DNA from: Calliopsis andreniformis
Taxonomy: Eukaryota; Arthropoda; Insecta; Hymenoptera; Andrenidae
Assembly (NCBI RefSeq): GCF_051401765.1
Contig: NW_027480564.1
Location: 1-64,000 of the forward strand
DNA: 64,000 bases
Direction of reading: 5' to 3'
Below are positions 1-12,572 of the stretch, piece by piece. Position 1 is the first letter of the stretch. Each line of letters begins with the position of its first letter. The notes under the pieces are model-generated. The model did not search any database and was not told where the DNA came from. It was given only the letters and a program-made list of their open reading frames with translations. The position numbers and the translations under genes were made by a program.

Positions 1-2631
1 ATTGAAGATTGAGGACAGAGTATTGAAAACTGAGAGTTGAGGATATTCTGTTGAGGATTGAGATTTGAGTATTGACGATTGAGGATTCAGGATTGAGTAT
101 TGATGGCTGCAGTTTGAGGATTGAAGATGAGGATTGAGGATCGAGGTTGGAGGGTTGAGGATTGAGGGTTGAGGATTGAGGATTGAGGATTGAAGATTAA
201 GGATTGAGGATAGATGATTGAAGACTCAGGACTGAGTGTTGAGAACAGTGTGACGAGGATTGATGTCTGTGAACTGAGACTTAAAAATTGAAGATTGAGG
301 GTTGAGTATTGAAAACTGAGAATTGAGGATTTTCTATTGAGGATTGAGGCTCGAGGACTGAGGATTGAGGATTGAGTATTGAGGCTCGAGGACTGAGGAT
401 TGAGGATTGAGTACTGAGGATTGAAGATTGAGGATTGAGGATTGAGGATTGAGGCTTGAGGACTGAGGATTCAGGATTGAATATTGAGGATTGAGAATTA
501 ATGACTGAGGATTGAGGATCGAGGATTGAGCATTGATTATTGAGGATTGAGGTTTGAGGACGGAGGATTCAGGATTGAGGATTGGGGATTGAGGTTTGAG
601 GATTCAGGATTGATAATTGAGGATTGAGTATTGAGGATTGAGGATAGAGGACTGAAGGTTGAGGATTGAGTACTGTGGACTGAGGGTTGAGGATTGAGGT
701 TTGAGAATTGAGGATTGAGGATTGCGGATTGAGGATTGAGGATTGAGTATTGAGTGTCGAGGATTGAAGATTGAATATAGAGGTTTGAGGATTGTTGATT
801 GATGATTGAGTACTGAGAGTTGAGGATAGAGTGTTGAGAATTGATGTTCGGGAACTGAGATTTGAAGATTGCAGGTTGAGGATTGAGTATTGAATACTGG
901 GAATTGAGGATTTTCTATTGAGGGTTGAGAATTGAGGATTGAGGATTGAGGATTGAGGATTGAGGATTGAGGATTGAGGATTGAGGATTGACGGTTGAGG
1001 ACAGAGTATTGAAAACTGAGAATCGAAGATATTCTATTGAGGACTGAAAATTGAGGATTGAGGATTGAGGATTGAGGATTAAGGGTTGAGGATTGATGTT
1101 TGAGGTTTGAGGATTGACGATTGTGGATTGTGGATTGGGGATTGAGGATTGAGGATTGATGGTTGAGGATTGAGGATTGACGATTGAGGATTGAGGATTG
1201 AGGTTTGAGGATAGACGATTGTGGATTGAGGATTGGGGATTGAGGATTGAGGATTGATGGTTGAGGATTGAGGATTGACGATTGAGGATTGAGGATTGAG
1301 GATTGAGGATTGAAGATTGAGGATTGAGGATTGAGGATTGAGGATTGAGGATTGAGGATTGAGCATTGAGGGTTGAGTATTGAGTGTTGATGATTGAAGA
1401 TTGAGGATTGAGAATGGATGATTGAGGATTGATGATTGAAGATTGAGGGTTGATTACTGAGTGTTGAGGATTGATGACTCAGGGTTGAGGGTTGAGGATT
1501 GATGATTGAGGATTGAGGATTGAGGATTGAGGATTGAGGATCGAGGATTGAGCATTGAGGATTGAGTGTTGAGGATTGAAGATTGAGGATTGAGAATTGA
1601 TGATTGAGGATTGAGAATTGATGATTGAGGATTGAAGATTGAGGACAGAGTATTGAAAACTGAGAGTTGAGGATATTCTGTTGAGGATTGAGATTTGAGA
1701 ATTGACGATTGAGGATTCAGGATTGAGTATTGATGGCTGCAGTTTGAGGATTGAAGATGAGGATTGAGGATCGAAGATGGAGGGTTGAGGATTGAGGGTT
1801 GAGGACTGAGGATTGAGGATTGAAGATTCAGGATTGAGAATAGATGATTGAAGATTGAGAACTGAGTGTTGAGAACTGAGTGACGAGAATTGATGTCTGT
1901 GAAATGAGATTTCAAAAATTGAAGATTGAGGGTTGAGTATTGAAAACTGAGAGTTGAGGATTTCCTATTGAGGATTGAGGATTGAAGGCTGAGGGTTGAG
2001 GATTGAACATTGAGGATTGAGAACTGATGACTGAGGATTGAGGATTGAGGATCGAGGGCTGAGAATTGAGGATTGAGGATTGAGGATTGAGGATTGAGGG
2101 TTGAGGATTGATGGTTGAGGACAGAGTATTGAAAACTGAGAATCGAAGATATTCTATTGAGGATTGAAAATTGAGGATTGAGGATTGAGGATTGAGGATT
2201 AAGGGTTGAGGATTGATGTTTGAGGTTTGATGATTGACGATTGTGGAAGGAGGATTGGGGATTGAGGATTGAGGATTGATGGTTGAGGATTGAGGATTGA
2301 CGATTGAGGATTGAGAATTGAGGATTGAGGATTGACGATTGAGGATTGAGGATTGAGGATTGAGGATTGAGGATTGAAGATTGAGGATTGAGCATTGAGG
2401 GTTGAGTATTGAGTGTTGATGATTGAAGATTGAGGATTGAGAATGGATGATTGAGGATTGATGATTGAAGTTTGAGGGTTGATTACTGAGTGCTGAGGAT
2501 TGATGACTCAGTGTTGAGGGTTGAGGGTTGACGATTGTGGAGTGAGGATTGAGGATTGAGTATTGAGGATTGAGCATTGAAGATTGAGTGTTGAGGATTG
2601 AAGATTGAGGATTGAGAATTGATGATTGAGG
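1..2631 (+). repeat. M1 higher-order repeat, copy 1 in A1 (~2.63 kb)
   Basis: This block opens with ATTGAAGATTGAGGACAGAG and carries the landmark GTATTGAAAACTGAGA (near 20, 1006, 1650 and 2126), usually followed by GATATTCT(A/G)TTGAGG. A second landmark, a run including GTGACGAGGATTGATGTCTG, lies near 250 and 1890. The block is repeated from 2632, with offsets drifting between 2631 and 2638 bp because of heptamer-scale indels. Divergence between the two copies is clearly greater than between A1 and A2, so this repeat is older than the 13.5 kb duplication. Confidence 0.82.
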
Positions 2632-5200
2632 ATTGAAGATTGAGGACAGAGTATTGAAAACTGAGAGTTGAGGATATTCTGTTGAGGATTGAGATTTGAG
2701 TATTGACGATTGAGGATTCAGGATTGAGTATTGATGGCTGCAGTTTGAGGATTGAAGATGAGGATTGAGGATCGAGGATGGAGGGTTGAGGATTGAGGGT
2801 TGAGGATTGAGGATTGAATATTGAAGATTAAGGATTGAGGATAGATGATTGAAGACTCAGGACTGAGTGTTGAGAACAGTGTGACGAGGATTGATGTCTG
2901 TGAACTGAGACTTAAAAATTGAAGATTGAGGGTTGAGTATTGAAAACTGAGAATTGAGGATTTTCTATTGAGGATTGAGGCTCGAGGACTGAGGATTGAG
3001 GATTGAGTATTGATGCTCGAGGACTGAGGATTGAGGATTGAGTACTGAGGATTGAAGATTGAGGATTGAGGATTGAGGATTGAGGCTTGAGGACTGAGGA
3101 TTGAGGATTGAATATTGAGGATTGAGAATTAATGACTGAGGATTGAGGATCGAGGATTGAGCATTGATTATTGAGGATTGAGGTTTGAGGACGGAGGATT
3201 CAGGATTGAGGATTGGGGATTGAGGTTTGAGGATTCAGGATTGATAATTGAGGATTGAGAATTGAGGATTGAGGATAGAGGACTGAAGGTTGAGGATTGA
3301 GTACTGTGGACTGAGGGTTGAGGATTGAGGTTTGAGAATTGAGGATTGAGGATTGCGGATTGAGGATTGAGGATTGAGTATTGAGTGTCGAGGATTGAAG
3401 ATTGAATATAGAGGTTTGAGGATTGTTGATTGATGATTGAGGACTGAGAGTTGAGGATAGAGTGTTGAGAATTGATGTTCGGGAACTGAGATTTGAAGAT
3501 TGCAGGTTGAGGATTGAGTATTGAATACTGGGAATTGAGGATTTTCTATTGAGGGTTGAGAATTGAGGATTGAGGATTGAGGATTGAGGATTGAGGATTG
3601 AGGATTGAGGATTGAGGATTGAGGATTGACGGTTGAGGACAGAGTATTGAAAACTGAGAATCGAAGATATTCTATTGAGGATTGAAAATTGAGGATTGAG
3701 GATTGAGGATTGAGGATTAAGGGTTGAGGATTGATGTTTGAGGTTTGAGGATTGACGATTGTGGATTGAGGATTGGGGATTGAGGATTGAGGATTGATGG
3801 TTGAGGATTGAGGATTGACGATTGAGGATTGAGGATTGAGGTTTGAGGATAGACGATTGTGGATTGAGGATTGGGGATTGAGGATTGAGGATTGATGGTT
3901 GAGGATTGAGGATTGACGATTGAGGATTGAGGATTGAGGATTGAGGATTGAAGATTGAGGATTGAGGATTGAGGATTGAGGATTGAGGATTGAGGATTGA
4001 GCATTGAGGGTTGAGTATTGAGTGTTGATGATTGAAGATTGAGGATTGAGAATGGATGATTGAGGATTGACGATTGAAGATTGAGGGTTGATTACTGAGT
4101 GTTGAGGATTGATGACTCAGGGTTGAGGGTTGAGGATTGATGATTGAGGATTGAGGATTGAGGATTGAGGATTGAGGATCGAGGATTGAGCATTGAGGAT
4201 TGAGTGTTGAGGATTGAAGATTGAGGATTGAGAATTGATGATTGAGGATTGAAGATTGAGGACAGAGTATTGAAAACTGAGAGTTGAGGATATTCTGTTG
4301 AGGATTGAGATTTGAGAATTGACGATTGAGGATTCAGGATTGAGTATTGATGGCTGCAGTTTGAGGATTGAAGATGAGGATTGAGGATCGAAGATGGAGG
4401 GTTGAGGATTGAGGGTTGAGGACTGAGGATTGAGGATTGAAGATTCAGGATTGAGAATAGATGATTGAAGATTGAGAACTGAGTGTTGAGAACTGAGTGA
4501 CGAGGATTGATGTCTGTGAACTGAGATATAACAATTGAAGATTGAGGGTTGAGTATTGAAAACTGAGAGTTGAGGATTTTCTATTGAGGATTGAGGATTG
4601 AAGGCTGAGGGTTGAGGATTGAGGTTTCAGAATTCAGGATTGATAATTGAATATTGAGGATTGTGGATCGAGGGCTGAGAATTGAGGATTGAGGATTGAG
4701 GATTGAGGATTGAGGATTGAGGGTTGAGGATTGATGGTTGAGGACACAGTATTGAAAACTGAGAATCGAAGATATTCTATTGAGGATTGAAAATTGAGGA
4801 TTGAGGGTTGAGGATTGAGGATTAAGGGTTGAGGATTGATGTTTGAGGTTTGAGGATTGACGATTGTGGATTGAGGATTGGGGATTGAGGATTGAGGATT
4901 GATGGTTGAGGATTGAGGATTGACGATTGAGGATTGAGGAATGAGGATTGAGGATTGACGATTGAGGATTGAGGATTGAGGATTGAGGATTGAGGATTGA
5001 GGATTGAAGATTGAGGATTGAGCTTTGAGGGTTGAGTATTGAATGTTGATGATTGAAGATTGAGGATTGAGAATGGATGATCGAGGATTGATGATTGAAG
5101 ATTGAGGGTTGATTACTGAGTGTTGAGGATTGATGACTCAGGGTTGAGGGTTGAGGATTGACGATTGAGGAGTGAGGATTGAGGATTGAGGGTTGAGGAT
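2632..5200 (+). repeat. M1 higher-order repeat, copy 2 in A1
   Basis: The block begins with the same ATTGAAGATTGAGGACAGAG as position 1 and follows copy 1 nearly to its end. It lacks a short duplicated stretch present around 1600-1630. It differs around 4525 (GAGATATAACAATTG in place of GAGATTTCAAAAATTG) and around 4630-4680, where a GGTTTCAGAATTCAGG island replaces the 2005-2040 sequence. Similarity fades at about 5200. The right boundary is approximate. Confidence 0.75.
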
Positions 5201-6189
5201 CGATGATTGAGTATTGAAGATTGAGTATTGATCACTGAGGATTGAGGATTGAGGATTGAGGATTGAGGATTGAGGATTGAGGATTGAAGATTGAATATTG
5301 AGGATTGAAGATTGAGGATTGAGGATTGAGGGTTGAGGATGGAGGATGAGGGCTGAGGGTTCAGGATTGAGGTTTGTGGTCTGAGGACTGAGGATTGAGG
5401 ATCGAGAGTCGAGGATTAAGGATTGAGGATTGAGGATTGAGGATTGAGAATTGAGGATTGATGATTGAGGGTTGAAAATTGAATATTGAGGATTGAAGAT
5501 TGAGGATTGATGATTAAGGATTGAGGATGGAGGATGAGGGCTGAGGGTTGAGGGTTGAGGTTTGAGGACTGAGGGCTGAGGATTGAGGATTGAGAAGTGA
5601 GGATTGAGGGTTGAGGTTTGAAGATTGACGATTGTGTATTGCGGATTGAAGAATGAGGACTGAGGATTGAGGATTGAGGATTGAGGGTTGAAGATTGAGT
5701 ATTGAGGATTGAAGATTGACGATTGAGGATTGAGGATTGAGGATTGAGGGTTGAGGATTGAGGATTAAAGATTGAGGATTGGGTATTGAGGACTGAACAT
5801 TGAGGATTGTGGATTGAGGATTGAAGGTTGAATATTGATGAATTAAGATTAACGATTGAGGATTGAGGGTTGTGGATTGAGGACGAGGACTGAGAGTTGA
5901 GTATTGATACTTGAGGTCTGAGGATTGAGGATTGAGGATTGCGAATTGAGGATTGAGGATTGACGATTGAGGATTGAGGATTGACGATTGAAGACTGAGG
6001 ACTGAGGATTGAGTATTGAAGAATGAGGACAGAGGGTTAAGGATTGAGGATCAAGGTTTGAGGATTGAAGGCTGAGGTTTGAGGATTGACGATTGAGGAT
6101 TGAGGTTTGGGGATTGAGGATTGAGGATTGGTGGTTGAGGATTGAGGATAGACGATTGAGGATTGACGATTGAGGATTGAGGATTGAGG
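5201..6189 (+). repeat. Heptamer-rich spacer between M1 blocks in A1
   Basis: This stretch is mainly canonical ATTGAGG with GATGGAGGATGAGGGCTGAG blocks (~5338-5360 and ~5526-5545). Those blocks are also part of module M3, so it looks transitional between M1 and M3. A few units are strongly altered, including GATGAATTAAGATTAACG near 5830. The counterpart in A2 is 18667-19655. No coding or RNA feature is evident. Confidence 0.6.
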
Positions 6190-7760
6190 ATTGAGGATTG
6201 AGGATTGAGCATTGAGGATTGAGTGTTGAGGATTGAAGATTGAGGATTGAGAATTGATGATTGAGGATTGAAGATTGAGGGCAGAGTATTGAAAACTGAG
6301 AATTGAAGATATTCTATTGAGGATTGAAAATTGAGGATTGAGGATTGAAGATTGAGGATTAAGGGTTGAGGATTGAAGTCTGAGGTTTGAGGATAGACGA
6401 TTGTGGATTGAGGATTGGGGACTGAGGATTGAGGATTGATGGTTGAGGATTGAGGATTGACGATTGAGGATTGAGGATTGAGGATTGAGGATTGAAGATT
6501 GAGGATTGAGGATTGAGGATTGAGGATTGAGGATTGAGGATTGAGCATTGAGGGTTGAGTATTGAGTGTTGATGATTGAAGATTGAGCATTGAGAATGGA
6601 TGATTGAGGATTGATGATTGAAGATTGAGGGTTGATTACTGAGTGTTGAGGATTGATGACTCATGGTTGAGGGTTGAGGGTTGACGATTGAGGATTGAGG
6701 ATTGAGGATTGAGGATCGAGGATTGAGCATTGAGGATTGAGTGTTGAGGATTGAAGATTGAGGATTGAGAATTGATGATTGAGGATTGAAGATTGAGGAC
6801 AGAGTATTGAAAACTGAGAGTTGAGGATATTCTGTTGAGGATTGAGATTTGAGAATTGACGATTGAGGATTCAGGATTGAGTATTGATGGCTGCAGTTTG
6901 AGGATTGAAGATGAGGATTGAGGATCGAAGATGGGGGGTTGAGGATTGAGGGTTGAGGATTGAGGATTGAGGATTGAAGATTAAGGATTGAGGATAGATG
7001 ATTGAAGATTGCGAACTGAGTGTTGAGAACTGAGTGACGAGGATTGATGTCTGTGAACTGAGACTTAAAAATTGAAGATTGAGGGTTGAGTATTGAAAAC
7101 TCAGAGTTGAGGATTTTCTATTGAGGATGGAGGATTGAAGGCTGAGGGTTGAGGATTGAGGTTTCAGAATTCAGGATTGATAATTGAATATTGAGGATTG
7201 AGGATCGAGGGCTGAGAATTGAGGATTGAGGATTGAGGATTGAGGATTGAGGATTGAGGGTTGAGGATTGATGCTTTAGGACAGAGTATTGAAAACTGAG
7301 AATCGAAGATATTCTATTGAGGATTGAAAATTGAGGATTGAGGATTGAGGATCGAGGATTAAGGGTTGAGGATTGATGTTTGAGGTTTGAGGATTGACGA
7401 TTGTGGATTGAGGATTGGGGATTGAGGATTGAGGATTGATGGTTGAGGATTGAGGATTGAGGATTGAGGATTGAGGATTGAGGATTGATGGCTGAGGACA
7501 GAGTATTGAAAACTGAGAATCGAAGATATTCTATTGAGGATTGAAAATTGAGGATTGAGGATTGATGATTGAGGATTAAGGGTTGAGGATTGAAGTTTGA
7601 GGTTTGAGGATTGACGACTGTGGATTGAGGATTGGGGATTGAGGATTGAGGATTGATGGTTGAAGCTTGAGGATTGACGATTGAGGATTGATGGTTGAGG
7701 TTTGAGGATTGACGATTGAGTATTGAGGACTGAGGGTTGAGGATTGAGGTTTCAGAATTC
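6190..7760 (+). repeat. M1 higher-order repeat, rearranged third copy in A1
   Basis: The M1 landmark GTATTGAAAACTGAGA or a close variant occurs four more times here (near 6286, 6804, 7286 and 7503). Spacings are unequal, about 520, 480 and 215 bp. The order of sub-blocks matches parts of copies 1 and 2 but with internal deletions, for example the shortened interval between the last two landmarks. The A2 counterpart is at 19656-21226. Confidence 0.7.
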
Positions 7761-7842
7761 AGGATTGGTAATTGAATATTGAGGGTTGAGGCTCGAGGAC
7801 TGAGGATTGAGGATTGAGTATAGAGGATTGAAGATTGAGGTT

Positions 7843-7940
7843 TGAGGATTGAGGATTGAGGATTGAGGATTGAGGATTGAGGATTGAGGATTGAGGATTG
7901 AGGATTGAGGATTGAGGATTGAGGATTGAGGATTGAGGAT
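7843..7940 (+). repeat. Longest uninterrupted run of perfect ATTGAGG units (about 14 units)
   Basis: From about 7843 to 7940 the heptamer is perfect for roughly 98 bases, ending at GGATAGAGG. The same run is present in A2 at 21309-21406. Elsewhere perfect runs are usually two to nine units long. I found no longer one, but this was judged by eye. Confidence 0.75.
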
Positions 7941-9613
7941 AGAGGATTGAGCATTGAGGATTGACTGTTGAGGATTGAAGATTGAGGATTGAGAATTGAT
8001 GATTGAGGGTTGAGGATTGATGACTGAGGGTTGAATACTGAGGGTTGACGTTTAAGGGTTGAGGATTGAGTAATGAGGATTGAAGATTGAGTATTGATGA
8101 TTGATGGTTGATGATTGAGGACTGAGGATTGAGGACTGAGGGGTGAGGTTTGAGTGCTGTGAGTTTATGATTGACAATTGAATATTGAGTGTTGAGGCTT
8201 GAGGTCTGAGGATTGAGGATTGAATATTGAGGATTGATAATTAATGACTGAGGATTGAGGATCGAGGATTGAGCATTAAATGTTGAGGATTGAGGATTGA
8301 GGATTGAGGTTTGAGATTTGAGGATTGGCAACTGAATATTGAGGATTGATGCTTCAGGTCGGAGGATTGAGGATTGAGGATTGAGGATTGATGTTTGAGA
8401 TTTGAGGATTGACAATTGAATATTGAGGATTGAGGCTCCAGGTCGGAGGATTGAGGATTGAGGATTGGGGATTGAAGTTTGAGGATTGAGGATTGAGGAT
8501 TGAGGGATGAGTATTGAGGATTGAGCATTGAGGATTGAGGGTTGAGGATTGAGGACGGAGGATTGAGGATTGAGGCTTGAGGATTGAGGATTGAAGATTG
8601 GATATTGAGGATTGAAGATTGAGGATCGAGGATTGAGGATTGAGTATTGAGGATGATGTCTGAGGGTTGAGGATTGAGGTTTGAGGACTGAGGACTGAGG
8701 ATTGAAGACTGAGGGTTGAGGATGAGGGCAGAGGGTCAGGGATTGAGGTTTGACGACTGAGGATTGAGGATTGGGGATTGAGAATTGAGGATTGATGATT
8801 GAGGACCGAAGATTGAGGATTGGGTATTGAGGATAGAGGATTGAGGATGGAGGATGAGGGCTGAGGGTTGAGGAATGAGGTTTGAGTATTGAGTCCTGAG
8901 AATTCAGGATATTCTATTGAGTATTGAGAATTGAGGATTGATGGTTGAGTATTGAGGACTGAGGATTGAGGCTTGAAGGTTGAGTATTGAAGATTCAGGA
9001 TTGAGGTTTGAGGACTGAGGATTGAGGATTGAAGATTGAGGATTGGGGATTGAGGATTGGCGATTGAGTATTGAGTATTGAGAATTGAGGATTGATGGTT
9101 GAGTATTGAGGATTCATGGCTGAGGGTTGTGTGTTGAATATTGAGGGTTGAGGATTGAGGATTGAGGGTTGAGGATTGAGGATTGAAGATTGAGTATTGA
9201 TGATTGAATATTGAGGATTGAGGATTGAGGATTGAGGATTGAAGATAGGATATTGAGGATTGAAGATTGAGGATCGAGGATTGAGGACTGAGGATTGAGG
9301 CTTGAAGGTTGAGTATTGAAGATTCAGGATTGAGGGTTGAGCACTGAGGATTGAGGATTGAAGGTTGAGTATTAGGGATTGAAGATTGAGGATTGATGTT
9401 TGAGGATTGACGATTGAGGATTGAGGATTGGGTATTGAGGATAGTGGATTGAGTATCAAGGATTGAGGATCGAGGATTGAGGATTGAGGATTGAGTATAC
9501 AGGATTGATGATTGAGGATTGAGGATAGAGGATTGAAGATTGAGGATTGAGTATTGGGGATTGAAGATTGAGGATTGAGGGTTGAATATTGAAGATTGAG
9601 GACTGAGGGTTGA

Positions 9614-9727
9614 GGATCGGGTGTTGAGTATTTATGTTTGAGGATTGGGATTTGAAGACTGAAGAATGTGGATTGACTAATGAAAACTGAGTATTGGCGA
9701 TATTGGATTGAGGATTTAGAATTAAGG
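9614..9727 (+). repeat. 114 bp degenerate island, copy 1 of 6
   Basis: The island runs from GGATCGGGTGTTGAG to AATTAAGG and contains GACTAATGAAAACTGAG and TGGCGATATTGG. Its heptamers are largely unrecognisable, yet the sequence recurs at the same 114 bp length at 23080-23193, 31867-31980, 38609-38722, 44322-44435 and 58408-58521. A-unit copies read TTTAGAATTAAGG; the other four read TTTACAATTAAGG. It serves as a marker of copy ancestry. No gene or known element is recognised in it. Confidence 0.85.
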
Positions 9728-9759
9728 TTTGAGGATTGAGGATTGGGTATTGATGGGTG

Positions 9760-10300
9760 AGGATTGAAGGTTCAGGATTGAGGATTGAGGATTGATGATT
9801 GAGGATTGAGGATTGAGCATTGAGGGTTGAGTATTGAGTGTTGATGATTGAAGATTGAGGATTGAGAATGGATGATTGAGGATTGATGATTGAAGATTGA
9901 GGGTTGATTACTGAGTGTTGAGGATTGATGACTCATGGTTGAGGGTTGAGGGTTGACGATTGAGGATTGAGGATTGAGGATTGAGGATCGAGGATTGAGC
10001 ATTGAGGATTGACTGTTGAGGATTGAAGATTGAGGATTGAAGATTAAGGATTGAGGATAGATGATTGAAGACTCAGGACTGAGTGTTGAGAACAGTGTGA
10101 CGAGGATTGATGTCTGTGAACTGAGACTTAAAGATTGAAGATTGAGGGTTGAGTATTGAAAACTGAGAATTGAGGATTTTCTATTGAGGATTGAGGCTCG
10201 AGGACTGAGGATTGAGGATTGAGTATTGAGGCTCGAGGACTGAGGATTGAGTATTGAGGATTGAAGATTGAGGATTGAGGTATGAGGATTGAGAATTGCG
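9760..10300 (+). repeat. M1-derived fragment embedded in M3 territory
   Basis: Positions ~9780-10020 match ~6490-6760, including the shared GATGACTCATGGTTGAGG variant. Positions ~10030-10290 match ~190-430, including GACTCAGGACTGAGTGTTG and GAACAGTGTGACGAGG. Two non-adjacent M1 pieces are therefore joined here, flanked on both sides by M3-type sequence. The A2 counterpart is at 23226-23766. Confidence 0.7.
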
Positions 10301-10871
10301 GATTGATGATTGAGGATTGAAGATTGAGGATTGGGTATTGAGGATAGAGGATTGAGGATGGAGGATGAGGGCTGAGGGTTGAGGATTGAGGTTTGAGTAT
10401 TGAGTCCTGAGAATTCAGGATATTCTGTTGAGTATTGAGAGTTGAGGATTGATTGTTGAGTATTGAGGATTCATGGCTGGGGGTTGTGTGTTGAATATTG
10501 AGGGTTGAGGATTGAGGATTGAGGATTGAGGATTGAGGATTGAAGATTGAGTATTGATGATTGAATATTGAGGATTGAGGATTGAGGTTTGAGGATTGAG
10601 GTCGAGGACTGACGGTAGAGGATTGAGGTTTGAGGATTGAGGACTGAGGATTGAGGACTGAGGATTGAGCAGTGAGGATTGAGCATTGAGGATTGAAGAT
10701 TGAAGACTGGGTATTGAGGATTGAAGATTGAGAATTAAGGATTGAAGATTGTGGATTGAGGATCTAGGATTGGAGATTGATTATTGAGGATTGAAGATTG
10801 AGGATTGAGGATTGAGGATTGAGGATTGAGAATTGAGGATGAGGACTGAGGGTTGAGGATTGAGGTTTGAG

Positions 10872-11060
10872 GAATGAGGATTGAGGGTTGATGATTGAGG
10901 ATTGAGGATTGAGGATTGAGGAATGAGGATTGAGGGTTGAGGATTGAGGATTGAGGATTGAGGATTGAGGATTGAGGATTGAGGATTGAGGAATGAGGAT
11001 TGAGGGTTGAGGATTGAGGATTGAGGATTGAGGATTGAGGATTGAGGATTGAGGATTGGG
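10872..11060 (+). repeat. Short higher-order repeat of 49 and 70 bp spacing
   Basis: The variant unit GAATGAGGATTGAGGGTTGA starts at 10872, 10921 and 10991, separated by 49 and 70 bp (7 and 10 heptamers). The intervals are filled with near-perfect ATTGAGG. This shows small in-register duplications. The A2 copy lies at 24338-24526. Confidence 0.7.
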
Positions 11061-12572
11061 GATTGAATATTGAGTACTGAGGATTGAAGATTGAGGATTG
11101 AGGATTGAGGATTGATGATGGAGGATGAGGGCTGAGGGTTGAGGATTGAGGTTTGAGTATTGAATCCTGAGAATTCAGGATATTCTATTGAGTATTGAGA
11201 ATTGAGGATTGATGGTTGAGTACTGAGGGCTGAGGATTGGGGATTGAAGGTTGAGTATTGAGGATTCAGAATTGAGGTTTGAGGGCTGAGGATTGCGGAT
11301 TGAAGATTGAGTATTGAGGATTGAAGGTTGAGGATTGAGGATTGAGGATTAAGGATTGAGGATGATGTCTGAGGGTTGAGGATTGAGGATTGAGGATTGA
11401 GGATTGAGGATTGAAGATTGGATATTGAGGATTGAAGATTGAGGATCGAGGATTGAGGACTGACGATTGAGGCTTGAAGCTTGAGTATTGAAGATTCAGG
11501 ATTGAGGTTTGAGGACTGAGGATTGAGGATTGAAGATTGAGTATTAGGGATTGAAGATTGAGGATTAAGGATTGAGGATTGAGTATTGAGGATGATGTCT
11601 GAGGTTTGAGGATTGATGTTTGAGGACTGAGGTCTGAGGATTGAAGACTGAGGGTTGAGGATGAGGGCAGAGGGTCCGGGATTGAGGTTTGACGACTGAG
11701 GATTGAGGATTGAGGATTGAAGATTGAATATTGAGGATTGAAGATTGAGGATTGAGGATTGAGGGATGAGGATGGAGGATTAGGGCTGAGGGTTGAGGAT
11801 TGAGGTTTGAGGACTGAGGACTGAGGATTGTGGATCGAGAGTTGAGGATTGAGGATTGAGGATTGAGGATTGAGGATTGAGAATTGAGGATTGATGATTG
11901 AGGGTTGAAAATTGAATATTGAGGATTGAAGATTGAGGATTGATGATTAAGGATTGAGGATGCAGGATGAGGGCTGAGGGTTGAGGATTGAGATTTGATT
12001 ATTGAATATTGTGGATTGAGTATTGAACCATGAGAATTCAGGATATTCTATTGAGTATTGAGAATTGGGGATTGATCGTTGAGTATTGAGGATTCATGTC
12101 TGAGGGTTGTGTGTTGAATATTGAGGGTTGAGGGTTGAGGATTGAGGATTGAGGATGGAGGATGAGGGCTGAGGGTTGAGGATTGAGGTTTGAGTACTGA
12201 ATCCTGAGAATTCAGGATATTCTATTGAGTATTGAGAATTGAGGATTGATGGTTGAGTACTGAGGACTGAGCATTGAGGATTGAAGGTTGAGTATTGAGG
12301 ATTCAGAATTGAGGTTTGAGGACTGACGATTGAGGATTGAAGATTGAGTATTGAGGATTGAAGATTGAGGATTGAGCATTGAGGATTGAGGATTGAGGAT
12401 GATGTCTGAGGTTTGAGGATTGAGGTTTGAGGACTGAGGACTGAGGATTGAGGAGTGAGGATTGAGGATGAGGGCTGAGGGTCGGGGATTGAGGTTTGGC
12501 AGCTGAGGACTGAGGATTGAGGATTGAGAATTAAGGATTGTTGATAGAGGATTGATGATTGAGGATTGGGTA

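Noticed and set aside
1454..2395. Minus-strand 313-codon frame, duplicated at 14920-15861, as a conserved duplicated gene
   Set aside because: The apparent conservation comes from the 13,466 bp duplication of all sequence. The overlapping frame 1912-2577 in another phase encodes the same period.
8894..8925. Rho-independent terminator at the TCCTGA-GAAT-TCAGGA hairpin
   Set aside because: The stem is only 6-7 bp and A/T-containing. It is followed by TATTCTATTG and not a T tract, and there is no gene upstream.
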